Below the pieces are notes generated by a model. It searched no databases, was not told the origin of the DNA, and was given only the letters and a program-made list of their open reading frames with translations. Positions 46,338 through 56,520 of a stretch of DNA of 64,000 bases are shown here, one piece after another; positions within the stretch are counted from its first letter, which is position 1, and each line of letters opens with the position of its first letter. A program made the position numbers and the translations under genes. The stretch comes from Amaurobius ferox (lineage: Eukaryota; Arthropoda; Arachnida; Araneae; Amaurobiidae): the NCBI GenBank assembly GCA_951213105.1, contig OX578139.1:68396754-68460753 (forward strand). Direction: 5' to 3'.

Positions 46338-46939
46338 TATAAACTAAAATTATTTAACAAAGCATATATTTAAACAGAAGAATACTCTGGAATTGCGTCA
46401 AATGGTTAAAATGCAATTCCTGACAGCATTATAAATAGTATTTTATTTGAACCTTAATTCATATTTATCACAAGAATTGTTTTAACGTATTTATTAGAAA
46501 AGTATTTTTATACAAAAATTCAGAAACTTAATTCTATATATTGAGATTTCTTGGAAAATATATATTATTTCTGAAGTATACTCTAGTACATATTTTTGTT
46601 TCTAAGAAAAGTGGAAATTATTTACCATTTCTTACTGCTTTACTTCTGGAAAATGATTATGACCTGGCTGTGTCCGCAGCTCTCTGGTTTAAAAATAACT
46701 TTTTAATCTCTGAAATGAAACAAGGGCGTTCTAAAGATCATTGCGTTGTTACAGTTCTAGCCATACACTTCGTGGAATGTACTTGAATACAAACTAATAC
46801 ATGAAGCTTATTAGATTTGTTTTTTAACATAGCGTTTTTAATCGGAGTGATATAAAATTTGGCATGACGTTATTTATTTATTTACTTATTTTTATTTTTG
46901 TGGTACATATTAATTTTTTAGGTTTGAACAGAGATTCAT
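46338..46939. other. AT-rich DNA with an 81-codon frame
   Basis: The + frame 46541-46786 includes a less AT-rich stretch (about 46660-46780) but no motif I can name. Confidence 0.3.
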
Positions 46940-47164
46940 CTCATCCTGAGACCATCATAAGAACGTACACTTTTGGGGGAATTATTCAAGAACCGGAGCA
47001 GCTAGGAATCGCAAATTTGGCATATCGTCACTTTTTGTGGTATATTTGATTATTTGAAGTTTTAATCCATCCTGGACCTGCAGTAAGAAGATACATGACT
47101 TTAAAAAATTACTCATTAATTGAAACAGTCAGAAAGGTCAAGTTTGACACATCGCTTTTTTAGC

Positions 47165-47223
47165 GCCGGCCGTCTAAATAGATACTCAAGTTCTCAGGAC
47201 GAGTCGGACGGTCTGGGTCTTCA
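47165..47223 (+). mobile_element. 59-bp SINE-tail insertion with 16-bp target duplication
   Basis: Flanked by ACATCGCTTTTTTAGC at 47149-47164 and 47224-47239. It ends AGTCGGACGGTCTGGGTC, the tail word of the SINE that follows. Confidence 0.85.
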
Positions 47224-47237
47224 ACATCGCTTTTTTA

Positions 47238-47356
47238 GCCAACGGCCATACCGTGCTGAAAACACAGGTTCTCGTTAGATCATTGAAGCCAAGCAGCATC
47301 GGGTGCGGTTAGTACTAGGGTGGGTGACTACCTGGGAACACCGCGTGCTGTTGGCA
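47238..47356 (+). rRNA. 5S rRNA-like sequence (SINE head, not a cluster gene)
   Basis: GCCAACGGCCATACCGTGCTG starts it and CACCGCGTGCTGTTGGCA ends it, so the two termini pair as helix I. The box A region AGCCAAGCAGCATCGGG (47288-47304) and box C GGTGGGTGACTACCTGGGAA (47319-47338) of the internal polymerase III promoter are present. The fused SINE body and the absence of a T-run terminator directly after it argue against an ordinary 5S gene. Confidence 0.8.
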
Positions 47357-47620
47357 CATTTCGGAAGTGGTAGCCCGGTGGTTTGCGCGCTGGATTTGCA
47401 CGCTACCACAACTGCCGCCGGTTCAGGCGGAGTACGATCACGTTAAACATGTGGGTCCGTAAGTCCTTCTGAGAGGTTGGTGGTAGGGGAAGGAGGGTAC
47501 GGTCCCTGTGGATGCCTCCTCCACTGAGTTCCGGTCTAAATTGGGTGGCACTTCCCGGCCGTCCAAACGGTTACCTTACACGTTCCTGGTAGGTCGGACG
47601 GTCTGGGTCTCAACAACAAC
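47238..47620 (+). mobile_element. SINE with a 5S rRNA head and (CAA)n tail
   Basis: The first 119 bases are a full 5S rRNA-like sequence. A unique body follows (GGTGGTTTGCGCGCTGG, GGTTCAGGCGGAGTACG, GAGGTTGGTGGTAGGGG) and then GTAGGTCGGACGGTCTGGG and CAACAACAAC. Tail fragments of the same element are found at 116, 41758 and, in related form, 38323 and 47165, which shows it is mobile. The target duplication here is unclear because it landed beside an earlier insertion. 5S-derived SINEs (SINE3) are known in some vertebrates; I am not certain of reports in arachnids. Confidence 0.85.
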
Positions 47621-47949
47621 ATCATTACCTTTCATGGTATATTTTAATTCTTAGAATTTTTAATCCGACCTGGACCTGCAGTAGGAAGATACATACTTTT
47701 AGGGAATAATTCATCATAATATCTAGAAAGACAGAATTTGCCACATCGTTACCTTTCATGGTATATTTTAATTCTTTGGACTTTGAATCTTACCGGTTCA
47801 GGTTTCACATAAGGATTCACATAAGGATTCACATATTTATTTTAAAATGCACTAAAATATAGAAAGCAAGCAAGCGTAAAAGTCTCATTATCCACACTTT
47901 TATTTTTAAATGCACTGAAACGAAAAAAAATTGTCCCACATTCTTATTA

Positions 47950-47971
47950 TCTATATAAATAAAAATGAAAA

Positions 47972-48033
<62 letters not shown>

Positions 48034-50234
48034 CCATCATCACGGGAGAACGGCTGAACCGAATTTGATGAAATTTTGTGGGTAGCCTGGAAATAGTCCC
48101 ACTTAAAATTTAGTCCATATATGGAGTTTCTACAATCAGTGGTTCTCGAGATATTAGTAAAAAACGATATTTTCGTTTGTCTCATCATCACGAGAAAACG
48201 GCTGAATCGAATTTGATGAAATTTTGTGGATAGCCTTTAAATAGCCCCCCATAAATTTAGCCCAAATTTCAAGTATCTAAGACCAGGGGTTGTCGAGATA
48301 TTAATGAAAAACGAAACTTTTTCTTAGGAGTTCTCCTCTCTAACTCCGTGGTTTATCCAAACGAAAAGCTTGAAAATCGTTTGAAAATGAATTAAAACTG
48401 TATCTCAGAGTTTGGGGGGAGATTTTTTGCACTAATTAGTCACTTTCTGAAAGCATCAATTGTTTGAAACATGATTTAAATGGGAAATCTATCTCCTTGG
48501 TTTATGTTATACAAGCTTTTACTGAAAAATGAAAAGTATAAAGAAATAAAAATGGCTATTAAATTTTGCATTTTATGAGGAAGATTCTATCTTATATCAT
48601 GTTGCTCGGCAACGGAATGAAATTAAATGTGTTGTTAATATTTATTATTATTTTTTCTATTTGAATAATAAATAAATGGATGTAAAAATATATTTTTAAA
48701 TGAACGGTTTGATTGTTCTTTTAATTATATAAATTGCCGACCGCGTACATGACTTTCATTTATTTTAGCAAAGTGGTTTCCAGCTCATATATTGTGTTTA
48801 GCTAATAAACTCATATATTGTGTTTATCCAATAAATTCATTTAGCCGATTGTTGAAGCAGAAAAAGATTGGAACGGGTGTATCTTATAATACAGTTTTAG
48901 TGTTTTCATTTAGTATATGTAAACGGGATCAGGATATTTTATTCTTCAGATCTGCAAATTCAGAACTACGAATTAAGCGGAATATCTCTAAATAACTTGG
49001 TAACTTCTCTTAAACTTTACCAAATTAGCCGAAATGTTTCCAAATTTATAAAATTGGCGCAAATCAATGATTTGCTTTTTAGAATAGAGTACTGAAATGA
49101 TGTTTTGGTAGCATTTGTCGATCAATCCATCCATCCTACTTAGTAACACATTTAACGAATTTTTTAAATATCACGAAATTGATAAAAGTATTTGTGAGTC
49201 TATAAAAATATCCTGGAATTGATAAAATCGCGCTTAATAAATGAAAATAATTGTATTTTGTTAGGGGATAGTATTGTGATGATGTTTCGTCAATTTGTCG
49301 CAAAATGGGTCTATCTGTTCTATAGTCCCACTTAGTGATAAATTTGGCGATTTTTTAAGTTATCGCTAAATTGACTAAAATGTCGCCAAACCTTCCATGG
49401 AGATCGCATTATTCAGACGATATGATTTCCATCAATTTATTTGAAGCAAATGATATCATGTCGCTTAGCAACGGATCCAATGTGTTATGCCGCATACGAT
49501 TTTATATTAAATCTTTTCCGATTTGAATAATAAAGATATGTATATAAAATAAATTTCATTGGCATTGCATTTTTGACTGGATAATATCAATTACGGTCCC
49601 CAGGTTTAAACATTATTATTATTGATATTTTCGGGGACAGTTGATTCAGGGATTATTGATATTTTCAAGTTATTATGCCATTGTTTTATTATGCCGAAAA
49701 TTGTTGAAACTCATATATAGTACTTTGTACGAGTAATCTTCTACAAATGCATTATATCTTCTAATCTATGAGAATATAAGTAGTACAGGTATATTGGCAT
49801 ATATTTTGTTATATATTGGCATATATTGGAATCAATTACGCCTTCTGGTATAAAGATGACGGGGATTATTGATATTTCCAATTTATTACGTCATCTCTTT
49901 TATTTTGGCAAATATTTTTGAGACTCATATTGTAATACGGGGAATCTTCTACTAGCACACTGGCATATTTTCTAATCTGCGACAATATAAGTAGGACGGG
50001 GTTGCATATATTGATACAATTCCTTTTTTTTTTGTAAATTTGCTTACAAAAGGGGCCAGGATATTTTATTCTTCAGATCTGCTCATGAAGATAATTTTGC
50101 ATAGTGAGAACAGATGTTCTTAAACTTCTCTTTAGGAGCAATAAATTTAATATCTTAAGAGAATTTGCACATGATTGCGAATTATAAGTTTCTTTATATT
50201 ATATATTCCGTACGAAGAACGGGTATGCTGCTAG
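47950..50234 (+). mobile_element. Non-autonomous Helitron (family E), copy 3, uninterrupted
   Basis: Host A at 47949, then TCTATATAAATAAAAATG, a long (GTCT)n (47972-48027), and at the 3' end CCGTACGAAGAACGGGTATG, CTGCTAG and host T at 50235. Two consecutive 148-bp CATCATCACG-to-CGAGATATT modules stand at 48035 and 48183; copy 1 has only one. This copy is the reference for the E family in the window. Confidence 0.92.
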
Positions 50235-50235
50235 T

Positions 50236-50505
50236 ATTTAATAAAAGTACCAAGTCAGAAATTTTATAAAACTACTATTTCTTTATAAATTGGTATAATT
50301 AAAAATATTATCATCGAGTGAATGGAACTATTGATTGCACATGAGCAATCAGTACCACAATTAAATACATGAAATTAATAATTACATGCATTTAGGAATT
50401 GATACTTTTGAGAAATTTAAGTTTTAATGAAATATTAGTTTTATAAAATTTTTGGCCACCCACTTTTATCTTGTGGGATACGAATGCGAGAAAAGTTATT
50501 TTTTT
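50236..50505. other. Spacer with a short palindrome
   Basis: TGATTGCACATGAGCAATCA at about 50332-50351 is an inverted pair; nothing else is seen. Confidence 0.4.
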
Positions 50506-51810
50506 AACACTTTACAACAAAGTTGAAAAGTGTTTATGACTTTGTTCTTTCTGTCTGTCTGTCTGTCTGTCCGTTAGCACGATAACTGCCGTAAAAATGA
50601 CTTAATCAAAATGAAATTTTAGTATGTTGTTCAGACGGTCAATAGGACCTATGGGAATATAAATAAATAATATCACCCAATTAGTTTTGTATTGAACCCG
50701 GGTTGAAAAAATGAAATACATCGAACCCTAAGGGACCTAATTTTTCAAACATTTTTTAAGCGGATTTAAAATTCCCAAATTGTTTCGAAAATTTTAGGTA
50801 ATATTCAAATTATTCCATAAAATATATAAAAAAAAATTCAGCAAAATATATTCAGTAGTTTTTTAAATAAAAATTAAAATAATAATTACACCTCTTATAT
50901 GAAGCGATCACGTGACCATGATATGAAACGATCACGTGACCAACTTCAAAATATAATACGGCATCCATCTTGTCTCAAAATCGTCATTTTTAAAGTTCTT
51001 TTTAATTCATATTGAGTGCTGTATTCACCGTAAAACCTCTTTATTTTCGCTTAAATTCTGTGCATCTACATACTGAAACAACGCAATTACAATATATTTG
51101 AGTTTAAATGAGCATCCAACTTTGATTATTTCTCTAACGAAGCCTATTTTTCACTTATGTGAAATGTAAACAGCAAAATATGTATGATGAGTTGTATAGG
51201 AATTGCTGTATTTTTTTAACGCAAAGGAATTTAGCTCATGGAGTCTGCATAGCTGATATGAAAGAAATATTCATTGACTTTACCGAGAGAAGGACTATTT
51301 TTTGCGATGAAGTTTTAAGCATAGAGTACAATTACTTATAGCTCCATGGTCTTAATTTTTAAATAAAATAAATTATTATAGTATTGTGATGAATGACATG
51401 AACGGGAAATTATTTTTGAATGAAATGCTGCCTTTTTAGAGAGAGCCAGGCGTGTTATTTTTTCTATGACGTCATTTGAATGAATTTCAGTTATTTTCGA
51501 TGAAGTTTTTAAATTTCGATGAAGTTTATCGTGGTATTATGATAATTCTAAAATTGTTACCGAGTAATATATCACATTTTAGAGATGTTTAAACCAGACA
51601 ATTTATATTTCAATGCCGTCATTTGAATGAAGTTCATTTTTTTCGAAGATTGTTTAAGTTTTCAAATATAATAAATCAATGTAGTATTGTGAGAAGTTTT
51701 AAAATATTACCGAGGAATGTATTGCATTTTAGATATGTTTAAATAAAATTGCATTGAAGTTGGAAAGTGTTTCATAATCAATGCTTTAAATATGATTGAT
51801 CTTTCTTGTT
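50506..51810 (-). mobile_element. Family C element, full length
   Basis: Hairpin AACACTTTACAACAAAGTTG, (GTCT)n at 50550-50572, GTTAGCACGATAACTGCC and ACCCGGGTTG, ending ATCAATGCTTTAAATATG, ATTGATCTTTCTTGT. A 60-codon frame inside is incidental. Confidence 0.88.
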
Positions 51811-52775
51811 TCTTCTCGTTTTAGTGCACAGGGTGGAATTAAACGTTTATGATTTCAATTTATTTGCGGTCATATATACTACATTATACGTGACATTGTC
51901 GTTGATAACCCCTCTTCTTTATTGCTGCATTCCATATCTTGCTGTTAAGTTCTTCTGTTAAGGAATACAATTAATGAGGAGGTTTGTAAATGCGATTGAT
52001 TAACAGAATATAACACTGTTTCTTATGAGAATAACACAATACGTACTTTTTTAAAAAGCATACATATGCAAATTAGGTGACAGCGATTGCTTCGAGGGAG
52101 TTTATCAGGTCAAAAGCAGTGTCCTTACTGGGAAAACGCCAAACAAGAACTTCATTCAGCAAACATCAGTTTTTGCTTGACGTTTGTTGAGTAAAACACT
52201 GTTTTGACCAGATGAAGGGTATCAAAACTCACTCAAAACAATTGTTGTCACGTAATTTGTATATGTCGGATTTTTTTTAAAGATGTAGTAATTGTATTAC
52301 TCTTGATTCAATTGAAATCATTCATTATTAGCTTTATTATAATGTTTAGCATTTAGTAAACTTAAGATTAACGACAGGGCATAGAGAGTTATGTAAAAGT
52401 TTATTGTTAAAAGTAACAATAAATTGTTACTTTTAACAAAAATACCTCAGGATAATGTTACAAATGTATGTTAGGTAGGTTACCCCTTTTTTGATTGTCT
52501 CACTTGCATATTCAGTGGCTGTAACACTGTCACTTCAGTTGTGTATCAACTGTTTACAATCATTGGACATTCATCTAGCTTTGCAGATGTTTCCACAGTC
52601 TACATTAGGGCTGGGTCAAATTAGTTTCCTTCAGCTTGTTTGTCTATATTCAACTCTATCTATGGGGATTTTGACTGAGTTAGGCAAGCATTTTCTTTCT
52701 GTGGGACACATTTTAAAAAAGAAACTTAAAGTTGAACTTTTTGATTAATTATCATTAATCTATCATATCTTTTTC
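51811..52775. other. Unrecognised DNA with one imperfect hairpin
   Basis: GGTCAAAAGCAGTGT at 52108 pairs with ACACTGTTTTGACC ending 52209, with an inner pairing TCAGCAAACATCA/GACGTTTGTTGA. A + frame of 85 codons (52491-52748) sits just upstream of the LTR fragment and might be a decayed retrotransposon gene, but no motif confirms it. Confidence 0.4.
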
Positions 52776-53009
52776 AACATGGCCGTAAATTCGTACATAG
52801 TGGACTTATTTTTTATTGTACATTGCATTGTTGTGACGCTATATAAAACCATCCAATTATTTATCTTTGCGTGAGTTCTGTAAAGGAATATTAATAGAAT
52901 AATATTAAATCGATTACTCCATTTAAACTTTAACAATAAAACATTTACTAACAACATAAACACTTATTAATTCATTACCCAATTGATTATTAGTTTTGGC
53001 GGGGGAACA
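52776..53009 (+). mobile_element. Internal 3' end of an LTR retrotransposon (second copy)
   Basis: Matches 16970-17183 (ATGGCCGT, ATAGTGGACTTATT, CCAATTATTTATC, CCATTTAAACTT). Ends in the purine-rich tract GGCGGGGGAA. Confidence 0.68.
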
Positions 53010-53668
53010 TGTGAGACCCCCTAACTGGCCTAATATATTTGTTTAGACCTAGATATCTTTTTGAGGAACACATGCCTTCAAATCTGTCTTGGACTTTGTT
53101 AGCAGCACGTACTTGATGTCGCATTTATTACTAGCATTAACTCGTGGTGTGATGCATCGACACGTAATATCGACGATCACTTTGTACTCATGGCGTGCAC
53201 ACCCGCACATCATCAAGTCATCATGTAGCACAAGTATCTCTCTAGTCTCTGCACAAGTCATTAAGTCATAATTGCAATGTCGAACTCGAACTGTTATTCC
53301 ACAAGTTGTTATTTTATCATCGTCTCGAAGTTATCTGTATAAGTCTACTCTTGTGTCCTTCTTCGGTCATAGGCTGTGGCTCCCTTTTTCGCTCGGGGAT
53401 GTCACTCCCCCTTTGCTTTCATTTGCAGCATCCAGTGTGACGCAACAAGCACTTTCTTCATTGGTTAATCATTCAACCAATGTCGCTACTTGGCATCCTC
53501 GTAAGGGCTCGCTCGGCCCCCTCTGTCTTGACGCTCCTAAATTTATGATTTGCTGTAAACCTCGGTGCCATCCAGACTACAGATATTGGTCGATGTTTCG
53601 GACACATTAAATTACTGACATAAACTTGTCTCACCAAAACACATGTGAGATCTATTTCTGGTCTCACA
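53010..53668 (+). mobile_element. LTR (659 bp), 3' LTR of a truncated retrotransposon
   Basis: Starts TGTGAGACCCCC and ends GGTCTCACA, a 9-bp inverted terminus. It aligns with the LTR at 17184 (ATTGGTTAATC/ATTGG-TTC, CTCCTAAATTTAT, AAACCTCGGTGCCA-CCAGACTACAG). Frames of up to 112 codons across it are not considered genes. Confidence 0.78.
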
Positions 53669-53758
53669 CTTTCTTCACTCACAGTGATGTCAAGTGCAAT
53701 TTTGGTTGGTTAGAGAAAACCACACTTTCATTCCTGATATCAGCTCGTAACGATTTTT

Positions 53759-53802
53759 AACACTTTACAACAAAGTTGAAAAGTGTTTATGACTTTGTTC
53801 AT

Positions 53803-53840
<38 letters not shown>

Positions 53841-55214
53841 CGTTAGCACGATAACTGCCGTAAAAATGACTTAATCAAAATGAAATTTTAGTATGTTGTT
53901 CAGACGGTCTGTAGGACCTATGGGAATATAAATGAATAATATCACACAATTAGTTTTGGATTGAACCCGGGTTGAAAAAATGAAATACATTGAGCCCTAT
54001 GGGACCTAATTTTTCTAACATTTTTTAAGCGGATTTAAAATTCACAAATTGCTTCGAAAATTTTAGGTAATAGTCAAATTGTTCCATAAAATATATAAAA
54101 AAAAAATCAGCTAAATATATTCAGTAGTTTTTTAAATGAAAATTAAAATAATAATTACACATCTTATATGAAACGATCACTTGACCATGATATGAAACGA
54201 TCACATGACCCACTTCAAAATGATATATGGCATCCATCTTGTTTCAAATTCGTGATTTTTTAAAGTTCTTTTTAATTCATATTGAGTGTTGTATCCATCC
54301 TAAAACTACTTTATTTCTGCTTAAATTCTGTGCATCTACACAGTAAAACAACACAATGACAATATATTTGAGTTTAAATTCTCTTTCAAATTTGATTATT
54401 TCTATAACTAAGCCTATTTTTCACCTATGTAAAATGTAAACAGCAAAATATGTAGAATGAGTTGTATTAGAATTACTGTATTTCTTTAACACAAAATAAT
54501 TCAGTCCATGGAGTCTGCATGGCTGATATGAATGAAATATTAATTGATTTTATAAACAGAAGGACGATTTTTTTCGATGAAGTTTTAAGCATAAAGTTTA
54601 TGAATTGTAGCTCCATGGTCTTAATTTTTAAATAAAATAAATTATTATAGTATTGTGATGAATGAAATGGAGAAAGTTATGAATGAAATCCTGCTTTTAT
54701 AGAGAGATCCAGGCGTGTTATTTTTTCTATGACGTCATTTGAATTAATTTCAGTTGTTTTCGATGAAGTTTTTAAATAAAATAAATTATTATAGTATTGT
54801 GATGAATGAAATGGAGAAAGTTATGAATGAAATCCTGCTTTTATAGAGAGATCCAGACGTGTTATTTTTTCTATGACGTCATTTGAATTAATTTCAGTTG
54901 TTTTCGATGAAGTTTTCAAATATAATAAATTATCGCAGTATTATGATAGATTTAAAAATATTACCGTAGAATGTATTGCATTTTAGAGATATTTAAACCA
55001 CGCAATTTATATTTCAATGCCGTCATTTGAATGTAGTTCATTTTTTTCAATGAAGGTTTAAGTTTTCAAATATAATAAATCAATGTAGTATTGTGATAAG
55101 TTTTAAAATATTACCGAGGAATGTATTGTATTTTCGACTTTTTTAAATAAAATTGCATTGAAGTTGGAAAGTGTTTCATAATCAATGCTTTAAGCATGAT
55201 TGATCTTTCTTGTT
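53759..55214 (-). mobile_element. Family C element, full length with a 148-bp internal duplication
   Basis: Both ends intact. The segment AAATAAAATAAATTATTATAG to GACGTCATTTGAATTAA occurs twice (about 54629-54770 and 54775-54905). (GTCT)n at 53804-53840. Confidence 0.88.
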
Positions 55215-55678
55215 ACTTTTGTACCTGCTCGTGTGAATGTCCTGTAATTGTAATTTACTTTTTGCATAGCCATAAATATGGGCAACTAAAATGTCTCTTT
55301 CTGGCGACAGTTAGGCGCTGGCATTACATTTTCGCTGGGAGCATATCTTTTTACACAATGGCACACTTCTAAGCGTCACATTAAATTTGTATACATTATG
55401 CCATCGCAGTATGGATTCTAAATTTTTTGCATGCTTGCTTCAAAACTATATTTAGGATCAGAGATAACGCATTCAAGAACCTATTTAAATTTTACTTTAA
55501 TTTTATATGATCAATAAAATGTGCTGCTTTCAATTTTCTATGTAATTTATGATCAAAGAAATCAACTTACTGTATTTCATTTGCTTTTAAATACTCTATG
55601 ATGTTCTGTTTAGTGGGGAAAAAGCAATCTAACTTCTACATTTTGAACTTTTTCTCACATAAAAATTTTCCTTTTATT
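55215..55678. other. AT-rich spacer
   Basis: No feature seen. Confidence 0.4.
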
Positions 55679-56185
55679 AACACTTTACACCATAGTTGAA
55701 AAGTGTTTATGACTTTGTACATTCTGTCTGTCTGTTCTTTCTCACGATAATTGCCGTCAAAATGAAATTTTAGTAAGTTGTTCAGACGGTCTGTGGGACC
55801 TATGGGAATATAAATGAATAATATCACTCAATTAGTTTTGGATTGAACCCGGGTTGAAAAAATGAAATATATGGAACCCTATGAGACCTAATTTTTCAAA
55901 AATTTTTTAAACGAATTTAAAATTCATAAATTGCTTCGAAAATTTTAGAAAATATTCAAATTAACCCAAAAAAAAATAAAAAAAATTCAGCAAAATATAT
56001 TTGGTATTTTTAAAAATAAAAATTAAAATAATAATTACACTCATATCATATGAAGAGATCCCGTGACCCACTTCAAAATAAAATATGGCATTCATCTTGA
56101 GTCAAAATTGTTATTTTAAAAATTCTTTTCAATTTATATTTAGGGTTGTATCTGTCCTAAAACAACTTTATTTTTACTTTATTTT
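55679..56185 (-). mobile_element. Family C element, 3' part only
   Basis: Starts with the hairpin AACACTTTACACCATAGTTG and a very short (GTCT)n. The body is recognisable to CCTAAAACAACTTTATTTTTAC, then replaced by a LINE tail. Confidence 0.78.
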
Positions 56186-56214
56186 TATATATTTCTTCTA
56201 TTTGCTTTTCTATA

Positions 56215-56520
56215 CATCATCATCATCATCAATAACTCGGCAGTAGTGGGCCTTGGCCTCCATCAGACATTCCTTCTAAACAGTTCCCCTTGAGGAAATG
56301 TTTCACTTTTACCTTTATCTCAAGTCCTTGTCTAAACGATAGATCCATCTCTATCTCGATTTACCTCTATGTCTTTTCCGATCGGTATAGACATAAAAAA
56401 TTTTTCAGTGTTTTCTTGCTATCCATTCTTAGCAAATGTCCTGCTAATTTCAGTCTAATTATTTTAATGTATTTAATTTTACCATAATCTTTATATAATC
56501 TGCGTATTTCAAAATGTAGT
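56215..56520 (-). pseudogene. LINE 3' end (C-terminal tail and (GAT)n tail)
   Basis: On the minus strand the translation includes IIRLKLAGHLLRMDSKK, the (R)L-x-GH-x-x-RM block that follows the polymerase domain in many LINE proteins. It is then degraded and ends shortly before a GCCAAGGCCCACTACTGCC word and a (GAT)n tail (56216-56230). Stops are present. Everything upstream of the C-terminus is missing. Confidence 0.68.

Larger units (their letters stand above)
46940..47830 (+). repeat. Diverged ~115-130 bp tandem repeat split by SINE insertions
   Basis: Units share TGG-ATATTTTAATT/TTGATTATTTGAAG, TTAATCC-ACCTGGACC, TGCAGTA(A/G)(G)AAGATACAT, TTTTAGGGAAT and GACACATCG-like ends. They cover 46940-47045, 47046-47164, 47622-47738 and 47739-47830; the central 450 bases are retroposons. 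Confidence 0.6.

Noticed and set aside
47238..47356. An ordinary 5S rRNA gene
   Set aside because: The 5S sequence is fused to a SINE body with a (CAA)n tail and has no T-run terminator at its 3' end; listed as a SINE head instead.
51159..51341. Small open frame with a natural-looking translation
   Set aside because: It lies inside a C element, and the other C copies do not keep the frame.
53272..53610. 112-codon frame with balanced composition
   Set aside because: It is within the LTR at 53010-53668 and is not preserved in the LTR at 17184.
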